Source of the DNA: an uncultured Ruegeria sp.
GTDB lineage: Bacteria; Pseudomonadota; Alphaproteobacteria; Rhodobacterales; Rhodobacteraceae
DNA: 64,000 nucleotides
NCBI RefSeq assembly: GCF_947500045.1
Contig: NZ_CANMQQ010000013.1
Coordinates: 1 to 64,000, forward strand
Direction: 5' to 3'
Position 1 is the stretch's first letter, and each line of letters begins with the position of its first letter. The position numbers and the translations under genes were made by a program. Below the pieces are notes generated by a model, which was not told the origin of the DNA, made no database searches, and worked only from the letters and a program-made list of their open reading frames with translations. Positions 36,420 to 44,149 of the stretch are shown here, in pieces.

Positions 36420-36497
36420 TAGGGGGTCAGTACTTGATTAATACCTGGATATAGGGGGACAAAATAGCCAATTAAGGGGACATCTATAGTGTCCCCC
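36420..36497. promoter_or_regulatory. Iteron-like repeats, candidate oriV
   Basis: Three direct sites, tagggggtca (36420-36429), tagggggaca (36452-36461) and taaggggaca (36473-36482), and one inverted site tgtccccc (36490-36497), share the core GGGG(G)ACA. Spacings of 32 and 21 bp put them on one face of the helix. They stand about 130 bp before the initiator gene, and AT-rich text follows. An initiator-binding origin is the simplest reading. Confidence 0.6.
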
Positions 36498-36625
36498 ATC
36501 ACCAATACATCACCTATTTCTTTTAAATTTTGATCGTGGAAAAGCTCTGTATCAATCTCAATTCCAACGAACTCTTGACAGAATCGGAGTATTGGACGCT
36601 AATCAGGGCACAATCATGAAAAGCG

Positions 36626-37375
36626 TTGGCTAACGACGCATTCAGAGCGGGATTGACCCGCATGAGGCAAAGAAGAGCGGCGAGGAGACGAATGCAGGTT
36701 GCAAAACCAGTCGGGCGAAGCGCGCCCGCGCTGAAGTATGATATTTTGTCGGCGCTCGCCGTATACGCTCTTACGGGCGACAAGCACCGTCATCGCAGCA
36801 TTCTACGCATTATGGTGCTGATAACGACGCGATACAATTGGCGTTCCAACGAACTTTCGATCGGTCGGGAGGAGATCGCCAGACTGTGGTCAGTGAATGA
36901 ACGTACGGTCAAACGCGAAATGGCCAAGCTCCGCAGCGCTGGTTGGATCACTGTAAAACGACCCGCCGTCCGTGGCCGGGTTGCTGTATATGAGATCGAC
37001 ATTAAGCAAATCCTGCTCGACACGGTTGATATCTGGCCCGTGATTGGAACTGATTTTCAAGACCGGATGCAGCAGGAACCGGCACAGGACACCAATGTTG
37101 TTCCGTTTCATTCAAAGCTCGCTATCCCTCCGCCCGAAGGCGAAGATGTCTGGGGGCAAGTTCAATCGATCCTTCATGGTCGCGACCCCGAGCTTTGGGC
37201 CAGTTGGTTTCAGCATTTAAACGAAGCCGAAAGGGCAGGGGGGGTGGCCACTCTGATCGCTCCATCCCGTTTTATGGCCGATTACATCGCGCAGAAGTGG
37301 GCAGGACGTCTTCTGGCTGTCTATACCCGTGTCGATCCTTCGATCAGGTCGCTGCGCATCGAGGCTGCGGAATAA
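36626..37375 (+). CDS. DnaA-like plasmid replication initiator
   Basis: An up to 249-residue protein. The N-terminal half is basic and contains a winged helix: LSIGREEIARLWSVNERTVK, then REMAKLRSAGWITVKRPA. The C-terminal about 75 residues resemble DnaA domain I/N-terminal region: WGQVQSILHGRDPELWASWF followed by LIAPSRFMADYIAQKWAGRL. This pattern is the DnaA-like replicase type described for Rhodobacteraceae plasmids. No AAA+ ATPase part is present. The start is uncertain: TTG 36626 gives the full frame and ATG 36662 removes twelve residues. Together with parAB it defines the replicon. Confidence 0.8.
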   Translation: MANDAFRAGLTRMRQRRAARRRMQVAKPVGRSAPALKYDILSALAVYALTGDKHRHRSILRIMVLITTRYNWRSNELSIGREEIARLWSVNERTVKREMAKLRSAGWITVKRPAVRGRVAVYEIDIKQILLDTVDIWPVIGTDFQDRMQQEPAQDTNVVPFHSKLAIPPPEGEDVWGQVQSILHGRDPELWASWFQHLNEAERAGGVATLIAPSRFMADYIAQKWAGRLLAVYTRVDPSIRSLRIEAAE

Positions 37376-37487
37376 CACTGAAATCGGTGCGGGCTTGCCC
37401 AATAGGGAGTGTGCGACTATCTAGCGGAGACGATTTATGAGGCAGTCATCAGACATGCCTCGATCCTGATCACAGTGGACATGTGCC

Positions 37488-39269
37488 TTGCAAAAGATCA
37501 AATCAAAGTTTTCGGCAATATTGGATGATTCCGTCCTCTGGCGATTGCTCTCCGAGAATATGCGCGAGCAAATGGTGCCCTATACCATTGCGATAATTGC
37601 AATGGTATTTGTTGCTGCAACCACCGCCGGTATCGCCTTTATTATGCGCGACGTGGTGGATTCGTTGTTCGACGCCGAGGATTCCGCCAAGATTTTGGGC
37701 GTTTCGATGGCCGTGTTCTCCATTTTCCTGGTTAAAGGTGTTGCAACCTATGTCCAGGTCGTGGCCTTGACCCGCGCCGGGAACCGAATTGTCTCAAAGC
37801 AGCAGATCAAACTGTATGATAAGCTTTTGCGGCAGGGTGTATCGTTCTTCAATCTGACCGAAAGCTCGGATCTGTTGTTGAAAGTGACGCAAACGGCCCA
37901 GGCCGCGCGCACAGTAATCGAGATCATGGTTACCACCGCCGTTCGCGATATGCTTACACTTCTTGGGCTGTTGGCGGTCATGTTCTATCAACAGCCGATT
38001 TTGTCCTTGTTTACATTGATTGTTGGTCCGCTGGCGGTCCTGGGTGTTCGTGTATTGATTCGTAAGGTGCGCGAGATTGCGGATATGGAACTGCAATCGA
38101 TGGGCGTGATCATGAAGGTCATTCAAGAGACTTCGGCCGGAATTCGGGTGGTCAAGTCTTTTGGATTGGAAGAACGCATGGCCGAACAGATGAAATCAGC
38201 CGTAAAAAGCGTTGAGAAACGGCGGAATAAGCTTGCGCGTCTTCAAGCCGCAACAAGCCCTCTGACGGATATTCTGGCAGGCTTTGCAATCGCTTCGGTT
38301 ATCGGGTTGAGCGCAGGCAAATTGTTTGGAGCAGCGGCGTCGACACCCGGTGAGCTGATGTCGTTCGTTACAGCTGTCATGATGGCTTATGAACCTTCGA
38401 AGCGGTTGACGAAGGTGCGAGTGAAGATGGAACTGGGTTTGCGCCGGGTGCAAATGCTTTTCAACATGCTGGATGAGCCTGAAACCCTGCCCGAGGAAGC
38501 CAACCCCAAGACCCTGCCGGATGGGCCGCGAGAGGTTGAATTCAACGACGTGACCTTTGGTTATCGCAGCCGAAATCCGATCCTTGAGGCGTTTTCACTG
38601 ACCTTTGAGGCTGGAAAAACCACTGCATTGGTTGGCTTGTCCGGTGGGGGAAAATCAACTATTCTGAACCTTGCCTTGCGCCTGTATGATCCAAGCAGTG
38701 GGTCGATTTCGATTGATGGACAAGACATCAAATATGCGTCTTTCAAGACGTTGCGGCAGAACATGTCCTTCGTCGGGCAAGAAACTTTTCTATTCTCGGC
38801 GTCGATTGCCGAGAATATTCGATTTGGCCGCGAAGGCGCGACTCAAGAGGACGTGATTGAAGCTGCGAAGGCGGCCAACGCCTACGATTTCATTATGACG
38901 TTGGAGCAAGGCTTTGATACCTTGGTGGGCGAAAACGGAGCCTTCTTGTCAGGTGGTCAAAAACAGCGCCTCGCTATTGCCCGTGCGCTATTACGAGACA
39001 GCCCGATCCTTTTGCTGGACGAACCTACAAGTGCGCTGGATTCAAAGTCAGAACATCTGGTTCAGGAAGCGCTGAGCAGGCTTACGGAAGGGCGCACCAC
39101 GATCATCGTTGCACACAGACTTTCGACGATCATGCACGCTGACAAGATCGTGGTAATCGAAAGTGGAAAAGTGTTGGAGCAGGGTGCCGCCAAACAATTG
39201 TTAAAGAAACCAGGTCCCTTCAAAACGCTTTATGACCATCAGTACTCAAGCGCCGTTACTGCTGAGTGA
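37488..39269 (+). CDS. ABC exporter, fused membrane and ATPase domains (MsbA-like)
   Basis: A 593-residue half-transporter: six transmembrane segments (about 20-320), then an ATPase with Walker A GLSGGGKST (about 382), signature FLSGGQKQRLAIARALL, Walker B ILLLDEPTSALDS and H-loop IVAHRLST. Members work as homodimers that export lipids, lipid-linked sugars or peptides. The frame starts with TTG at 37488; no early in-frame ATG fits. The next gene, a glycosyltransferase, overlaps its 3' end, which hints at export of a glycan or glycolipid. Confidence 0.88.
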   Translation: MQKIKSKFSAILDDSVLWRLLSENMREQMVPYTIAIIAMVFVAATTAGIAFIMRDVVDSLFDAEDSAKILGVSMAVFSIFLVKGVATYVQVVALTRAGNRIVSKQQIKLYDKLLRQGVSFFNLTESSDLLLKVTQTAQAARTVIEIMVTTAVRDMLTLLGLLAVMFYQQPILSLFTLIVGPLAVLGVRVLIRKVREIADMELQSMGVIMKVIQETSAGIRVVKSFGLEERMAEQMKSAVKSVEKRRNKLARLQAATSPLTDILAGFAIASVIGLSAGKLFGAAASTPGELMSFVTAVMMAYEPSKRLTKVRVKMELGLRRVQMLFNMLDEPETLPEEANPKTLPDGPREVEFNDVTFGYRSRNPILEAFSLTFEAGKTTALVGLSGGGKSTILNLALRLYDPSSGSISIDGQDIKYASFKTLRQNMSFVGQETFLFSASIAENIRFGREGATQEDVIEAAKAANAYDFIMTLEQGFDTLVGENGAFLSGGQKQRLAIARALLRDSPILLLDEPTSALDSKSEHLVQEALSRLTEGRTTIIVAHRLSTIMHADKIVVIESGKVLEQGAAKQLLKKPGPFKTLYDHQYSSAVTAE

Positions 39270-40188
39270 GGTTAACTTGACGCAAAAGGTCAGCAGTACA
39301 TCTGCACTGAGTCCACTTGACGCAACAGTCATTATTCCAACTTACCAAAGTTGGGATCAACTTCAGGTTTGTCTGGACAGATTGGCATGCCAAACGCTGA
39401 ATTCTGACCAGTTCGAAATCATCGTGGTTAACAATGATCCATCCGACCCCACCCCGGATGGATTTCGTTTGCCAGCAAACGCTCGCATGCTGAGTGAGGC
39501 AAAGCCAGGTTCCTACGCGGCGCGGAACCGAGGCATCGACGAGGCCAAAGCAGGCCTGCTGTTTTTCACGGACTCGGACTGTCAGCCTGACCCAGAATAT
39601 CTGGAGGCCGGTCTGAAAATGGCTCAGGCCCACCCTGAGATTGGCCGCTTTGGTGGCAATGTTGTTTTGATTCCGAACGGAGATGATTGGACAACAACCG
39701 AATTGTACGACGTCCATCTTGGTCTGGAACAACAGAAATGGGTTGAGCGCGGCAGAGCGGTCACCGCCAACCTAATCGTGCGCCGTCGTGTGATGGATCA
39801 TGTCGGTCGGTTCAACGATACTGTCCTCTCTGGTGGTGATATGGAGTGGAGCGATCGGGCACAGGCTGCGGGCGAACCCATCTTGTTTGCCTCTGATGCC
39901 ATCGTGCGCCATCCTGCACGCGAAAGTCTTGGTGAACATCTCTCCAAGGCTCGCCGTATCGAGGGCGCCCGTTTGCGTAGGAATTCACAACGCGGTGCCG
40001 TGAATTACGTTCCACCCATTCACAAGCTGATCCCATCTTTTAAAACGCTGAAAAACCTTCTGGGATCTCCCGATCTGACAACCGGTCAAGCCTTTAAGGT
40101 TTGGGGCGTCCATTATGTTATTCGTGTGATCAAGATCACCGAAACCATACGCCTGCTCTGGCTCCGACGTCCCGATCAACGGAAATAG
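39232..40188 (+). CDS. Family 2 glycosyltransferase
   Basis: An up to 318-residue GT-A glycosyltransferase: ATVIIPTYQSWDQLQVCLDR at the nucleotide-sugar-binding start, KPGSYAARNRGIDEA, the metal-binding FTDSDCQPDPEYLEAG, and SGGDMEWSDRAQAAGEPILF with the catalytic acidic pair. The ATG at 39232 lies inside the exporter gene (38-base overlap). A TTG at 39277, preceded by gaggtt, is an alternative start that would avoid it. It probably adds sugars to a surface polysaccharide or glycolipid moved by the exporter next door. Confidence 0.84.
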   Translation: MTISTQAPLLLSEVNLTQKVSSTSALSPLDATVIIPTYQSWDQLQVCLDRLACQTLNSDQFEIIVVNNDPSDPTPDGFRLPANARMLSEAKPGSYAARNRGIDEAKAGLLFFTDSDCQPDPEYLEAGLKMAQAHPEIGRFGGNVVLIPNGDDWTTTELYDVHLGLEQQKWVERGRAVTANLIVRRRVMDHVGRFNDTVLSGGDMEWSDRAQAAGEPILFASDAIVRHPARESLGEHLSKARRIEGARLRRNSQRGAVNYVPPIHKLIPSFKTLKNLLGSPDLTTGQAFKVWGVHYVIRVIKITETIRLLWLRRPDQRK

Positions 40189-40207
40189 GGCTTAGTCGCG
40201 AAAGCTA

Positions 40208-40423
40208 GTTCAGCGTCGTGTGATCTACTACGCCACCTCGCTCGAGCATGATTTTTATAACACGTCGTATCGGACTTAGAAGAAAGCCGCGAATAGGATC
40301 GATTTTTGGGGGATTTTGTGCGCCGTTGAAGGAAATCATGAACCGGTTTTTGACCTAACAGCACCGATTGTCTATCACTCACAGCATCGGCGGGCGTTAA
40401 TAGTCAAAAATCTGCAACAGAAC
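40208..40423 (-). pseudogene. IS6 transposase 5' remnant
   Basis: About 216 bp align with the 5' third of the IS6 element at 23.1-24.0 kb: gttcagcgtcgtgtg, then ttgaaggaaatcatga and an inverted-repeat end caaaaatctgcaacagaac. Stops and shifts break the frame, and no left end remains. It abuts further unrecognised decayed DNA. Confidence 0.75.
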
Positions 40424-40746
40424 TTGCTAGGTTGCATACAAGGCTTTGTTGCAACAACATTTTCGAACACCGTGGCTCGGTGGATGGTCCTGTCGCCGCA
40501 GGCGATCCGAAACCGCGCTCCATGAGGTTTTTACGCGTGAGGTGAATACACAGCGCAGTTAGTTCGGTCGTATTTTCTGAACTTGTCTGCAACGCTGCGC
40601 CCAGTCAAGGCCGACTTCTTCTTCCAAGTTTGCTTCCACTTGACAGCATACACGTATTTAAGTTGGCAATACCGTTCGCGGTTGTCCCAGTTTTTAAGAT
40701 TATCCAACGGGGTCTCGCCCTGGACCGCTGCTTGCTCGCCGTTTTC
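40424..40746. other. Decayed sequence between IS remnant and catabolic island
   Basis: No gene is supported. Just after the IS6 end, ggctttgttgcaacaacatt resembles the terminal repeat style of other insertion sequences, suggesting a second, nested remnant. The truncated thioesterase gene at 40747-40959 loses its similarity close to this region, so this is probably the breakpoint that cut the island. Confidence 0.45.
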
Positions 40747-40959
40747 TTAATCATAACTGCGGACCACTTTTGTGGAGGAGAAACAGTCCTCAAGCGGATA
40801 GATCGTGCACCCGGTACGCGTGGGATACTCAGCATCAAACCCAACGTCATCCTGCATCGCATCAATGGCGTAGCTGAACACTAGCCCGTAATAGGCGCCT
40901 TGCATGTTGCCGTTGTAGTCGATCCATTCACGTTTCACTGTTGTTTCAAAGGTGAACAT
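40747..40959 (-). pseudogene. Thioesterase, 3' end lost
   Basis: ATG 40959 (minus) starts a frame reading FTFETTVKREWIDYNGNMQG, AYYGLVFSYAIDAMQDDVGF and GCTIYPLED, the N-terminal half of a 4HBT hot-dog acyl-CoA thioesterase. After the LED motif the sequence turns into CFSSTKVVRSYD and stops at about 70 residues, half the usual 140-160. The amidohydrolase stop and this start share a base (TGATG), showing it once was translated as part of that operon. It is judged non-functional. Confidence 0.75.
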
Positions 40960-41849
40960 CAATCCTGCGGCATCTCGAGATCATAGAAACACTCTGCGGT
41001 CTCTCTGAACACCGCCGAATGCGCCTCAGCGGGCACCAGATCACGGTAAGCCTGTGCCAGAGAGACGTAATCACCATAGAGTTTGTCGACCGGGAAATTT
41101 GAGCCAAACATAACCCTCTCGGGCCCGAAATGTTCAAGGCAGGCCTCCACGATCGGTCGAATGCTATCGGTTGTCCAGGTGTGATCGAACATGCCCAGAC
41201 CAGAGAGTTTGCATGAGACATGCGGCAAATCGGACAGAGCGCGCAATCTTTGAGCCCAGTCTTTCAGGCCCGCTGGGCTGCGGTCATGCGGTGATCCTGC
41301 ATGGCACAGGGCGACCCGTGTGCCTGGGGCCTGCGCGAGAACTCGGGCAGTTTTTTCGATCAGTTCGGGAATGAGCTGCAGATCAAAGCTGAGGCTGCGC
41401 TGTCCGGCCTCCTGCAGCCCGTCCAGAAATCTCGAATCGTCCAGCAGAGAATTTGTGCCCGTCTGTGCGTCCTCTCCGGGTGCACGGCCAACAATCTGAC
41501 GCACGCCACGCACAGTCGGAAGGGTCTGAAACGTGTCGAGCTGGGCGGGCAAGTCGGTCGAGGTCAGGTCACAAAACACAACCTGCGCCATTGGCCAGTC
41601 TGGATTGGCATCGGCGACGGTTTGGACCCACCGAGCTTCTTCCAGACCGTTTTCGGCCCCCACCTGGATATGGATCGAAGCATCAACTCCGCAGGGCGCG
41701 GCTTCGGACCGGAACTCGCTCAGCAGATAATCTCGCTGAATCGGCGTCGGGTCGCCAAAGAATCTTTCCACCCCGCGTGCCATCAGCCACGGGTAGCGTA
41801 CAGCCTCAAGGTCCCAGAGGTGGTGATGCGCGTCGATCCAGCCGGTCAT
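40959..41849 (-). CDS. COG3618-type amidohydrolase (sugar-lactonase-like)
   Basis: A 296-residue TIM-barrel hydrolase. MTGWIDAHHHLWD gives the first metal motif, and HVSCKLSGLG and VMFGSNFPVDKLYG are typical of the COG3618 family, whose characterised members include L-fuconolactonase and 2-pyrone-4,6-dicarboxylate lactonase. It probably opens a lactone ring formed by the dehydrogenases of this island. It overlaps the NTF2-like gene upstream by four bases (ATGA) and the truncated thioesterase downstream by one, so it is the middle gene of a minus-strand operon. Confidence 0.82.
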   Translation of the reverse strand: MTGWIDAHHHLWDLEAVRYPWLMARGVERFFGDPTPIQRDYLLSEFRSEAAPCGVDASIHIQVGAENGLEEARWVQTVADANPDWPMAQVVFCDLTSTDLPAQLDTFQTLPTVRGVRQIVGRAPGEDAQTGTNSLLDDSRFLDGLQEAGQRSLSFDLQLIPELIEKTARVLAQAPGTRVALCHAGSPHDRSPAGLKDWAQRLRALSDLPHVSCKLSGLGMFDHTWTTDSIRPIVEACLEHFGPERVMFGSNFPVDKLYGDYVSLAQAYRDLVPAEAHSAVFRETAECFYDLEMPQD

Positions 41850-42844
41850 GTCCGCGGCGCTTTCGCCATGCGCCCCAGAATATCGACGCCTTGTTGCTTC
41901 CAGAAATGCAGCAGGTCGATGAAAATCCAGTTTTCGGCCAGCTTGTCACCCTCGCGTCGATAGATGTCGATCACGCGGAATTCACCCGCCTTGTCGGTGG
42001 CGGGCATGCCCATGAACCCGCCCGTGGGCCGCGCCGTGAAATTCGGCCAGCCGAAAAAGCCACCGTAATGACCTTCAGCCATGCGGCAAATGTGCTTGGT
42101 CTTTGAACGGTCCGTGAAGGTCGCGCGGAACGGGCCCGAGTGCTGCTTTGCATAGCGCTCGATCGTATAGGTCGCACCGATCCCGGCGGGCCCCCACCAA
42201 ATCATGTCTTCGCACCATGTCTGGCGCAATTCGTCTTCAAGGTTCAGGCCACTGTTCCACTGGCCAAGATCGGAAATCATGGCATTAATCGTGCCGAGGG
42301 TTTTCTCACCTTCTGCGGCGGGCTGCGGGCTGAACATTAACCCGTCATGCGTTAGCGGTCCGGGTTGAACCAGATGGGCCGCGGTCTGGGGCGGGAAGGG
42401 CTGCAAACCGGCCTGCATCATGAAATGCGGAATGTCGAAAAACATAGCCGTATCCGTGATTTTTCCATTCTCAACTTTGTTGAATTCGCAATAGCGCAGA
42501 AACGCCATCTTGCCTGTTGGGGCGACGCCCAGCCATGCATTGTCGAACAGGCCCATCAGATGCCCCATCGAAACAACCCAGACCGAGGTGAACCCGTCTA
42601 TCTCGTTTTTGCCAGCCATGAACACGTCCATCCGACGTTGCAGGTGTTGTAGGCTGTGCTTCAGGGGGCGCCAGAATTTCTGCGCCACATCTTCGGTGCC
42701 GTACAGTTCATCAAACGGATGGAACCCGCGCCACAGGTAGTTCTCAGCGCAAAATTTGGACATCGTTTCCGCAACATCCGATTCAGTGCTACCTAGCGCC
42801 TCATAGTATTCAAGAACGACTGTTTTTTCGGTTTCATAAGGCAT
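41846..42844 (-). CDS. NTF2/SnoaL-like protein, two domains (paralogue 1)
   Basis: A 332-residue protein with two NTF2-like cone folds. The first half has GVAPTGKMAFLRYCEFNKVE then FFDIPHFMMQAG, and the second WWGPAGIGATYTIERYAKQH, then FIDLLHFWKQQGVDILGRM. The same landmarks recur in the genes at 49486 and 52335, and partly at 47525, so these are paralogues. The SnoaL fold includes aldol cyclases, isomerases and dehydratases with a His/Asp pair; the reaction here is unknown. ATG 42844 is chosen over an upstream extension that would run into the operator. It starts the leftward operon, 160 bp from the ABC operon. Confidence 0.75.
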   Translation of the reverse strand: MPYETEKTVVLEYYEALGSTESDVAETMSKFCAENYLWRGFHPFDELYGTEDVAQKFWRPLKHSLQHLQRRMDVFMAGKNEIDGFTSVWVVSMGHLMGLFDNAWLGVAPTGKMAFLRYCEFNKVENGKITDTAMFFDIPHFMMQAGLQPFPPQTAAHLVQPGPLTHDGLMFSPQPAAEGEKTLGTINAMISDLGQWNSGLNLEDELRQTWCEDMIWWGPAGIGATYTIERYAKQHSGPFRATFTDRSKTKHICRMAEGHYGGFFGWPNFTARPTGGFMGMPATDKAGEFRVIDIYRREGDKLAENWIFIDLLHFWKQQGVDILGRMAKAPRT

Positions 42845-42909
42845 TATTGAATTATTCCAGTGTGTTACCCGTTGAATTTGTTCAGTCGCCTGAGTGGTTT
42901 GACCTGCAA

Positions 42910-42925
42910 TTGCATGCGCATGCAA
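42910..42925. promoter_or_regulatory. Perfect palindrome, LacI-type operator O1
   Basis: TTGCATGCGCATGCAA is a perfect 16-base palindrome with the central CG typical of LacI-family operators. It lies between the divergent NTF2-like and ABC-transporter genes, upstream of the promoter at 42933-42962. The LacI-family gene at 51319 in the same island is the likely regulator. Confidence 0.7.
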
Positions 42926-42932
42926 AAAAAGC

Positions 42933-42962
42933 TTGCCAGATGTTTCTTTTGTTGTCTATGCT
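42933..42962 (+). promoter_or_regulatory. Candidate promoter of the ABC operon
   Basis: TTGCCA (42933-42938) and TATGCT (42957-42962) stand 18 bases apart, a fair sigma-70 pair, and are flanked by the two operator-like palindromes. Transcription would start near 42970, about 34 bp before the ATPase gene. Confidence 0.5.
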
Positions 42963-42965
42963 TTT

Positions 42966-42979
42966 TGCAAACGTATGCA
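42966..42979. promoter_or_regulatory. Imperfect palindrome, LacI-type operator O2
   Basis: TGCAAACGTATGCA is a near-palindrome centred on CG and resembles O1 (TGCATGCGCATGCA). Centre-to-centre distance to O1 is 55 bp, about five helical turns, which would allow looping. It sits at the expected transcription start, an efficient place for repression. Confidence 0.6.
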
Positions 42980-43003
42980 CAGCGACCCACAGGGAGGGAC
43001 TCA

Positions 43004-44050
43004 ATGGCCGAGATTCAACTTCGCAACGTTGGAAAGCGTTGGGGCTCGTTTGTGGGGGTGGACAACTTCGACCTGACGATTTCCGATAAAGAGTTTCTGG
43101 TCCTTCTTGGTCCATCGGGTTGTGGCAAAACGACGACCATGCGCATGATCGCCGGTCTGGAAGACGCCAGTGAAGGTGACATTCTGATCGACGGCACTCG
43201 CGTCAACGAAATGGAGCCCAAGGATCGTGACGTCGCGATGGTGTTTCAGTCCTACGCTCTGTATCCGAACATGAACGTTTATGAGAACATTCGGTTCCCG
43301 TTAAAGGTCCGTGGCATCGATCCCGCCACTCACGACGAAAAAGTACGCCGCGCATCAGCGATGGTGGAACTTGACGACTTTTTGCATCGCAAACCGGCAG
43401 AACTGTCGGGTGGTCAACGTCAGCGGGTGGCGCTGGCACGTGCGATTGTTCGCGAACCCAATGTGTTCCTGATGGATGAACCGCTGTCGAACCTCGATGC
43501 CAAGCTGCGCGTGTCCACCCGTGCGCAGATCAAGAACCTCAGCCATGAACTGGCAGTGACGACAATCTATGTGACCCATGACCAGATCGAGGCGATGACT
43601 CTGGCTGATCGTGTGGTTGTTATGAAACAGGGCGTTGTGCAGCAGGTTGGCAGCCCGACCGATATTTACGACACACCGGCCAACACCTTTGTGGCCAGTT
43701 TCATTGGTAACCCGGCGATGAACCTTATGGAAGGTGAAGTTCAAGGTGGCACCTTCACGGCCAAAACGGTTGAAATCTCCGGACTTAACGCTCCGGACGG
43801 CCCGCTTACGCTGGGCTTTCGGGCCGAAGATGCCAGCCTTGCTGCCGAAGGACAGGGACAGATCAATGCTCCTATCTACACGCAGGAATTGCTGGGCGAC
43901 GCCACCATGATTTCGGTTCGCGTTGGCGGCGCTTTGATCTCGGTGAAAGCTGACAAGAATTTCCGGGCAGAGATCGACGACATGGTTTCAATCTCGGTTC
44001 CAGCTGAAATCTGCCATCTGTTTGATGGCAAGACCGGCACCCGGATCTAA
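43004..44050 (+). CDS. Sugar-type ABC importer ATPase (UgpC/MsmX-like)
   Basis: A 348-residue ATP-binding subunit of a CUT1-type importer: Walker A GPSGCGKTT (about residue 37), Q-loop VFQSYALYPNM, signature LSGGQRQRVALARAIV, Walker B VFLMDEPLSNLDAK and a C-terminal TOBE regulatory part (LGFRAEDASL). The ATG at 43004 follows agggagg; the longer frame upstream crosses the operators and is rejected. It is the first gene of the rightward operon. Confidence 0.88.
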   Translation: MAEIQLRNVGKRWGSFVGVDNFDLTISDKEFLVLLGPSGCGKTTTMRMIAGLEDASEGDILIDGTRVNEMEPKDRDVAMVFQSYALYPNMNVYENIRFPLKVRGIDPATHDEKVRRASAMVELDDFLHRKPAELSGGQRQRVALARAIVREPNVFLMDEPLSNLDAKLRVSTRAQIKNLSHELAVTTIYVTHDQIEAMTLADRVVVMKQGVVQQVGSPTDIYDTPANTFVASFIGNPAMNLMEGEVQGGTFTAKTVEISGLNAPDGPLTLGFRAEDASLAAEGQGQINAPIYTQELLGDATMISVRVGGALISVKADKNFRAEIDDMVSISVPAEICHLFDGKTGTRI

Positions 44051-44149
44051 ACACGGCCCCGCTCAATGTTCGGGGACAAACCCCGGCGCTAAAATTTCAT
44101 GCGTGAACGGGCCACGCGCTCAAAAACTCAGAAAAACAGGGAGACAGAA

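Larger units (their letters stand above)
36224..36625. other. Control and origin region between parA and rep
   Basis: A 402-bp AT-rich gap between the divergent parA and replication initiator genes. It contains one copy of the parS-like palindrome (36321-36334) and a cluster of AGGGGGACA-type repeats (36420-36497). No gene is seen. This arrangement fits a plasmid origin plus the parA promoter. Confidence 0.65.
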
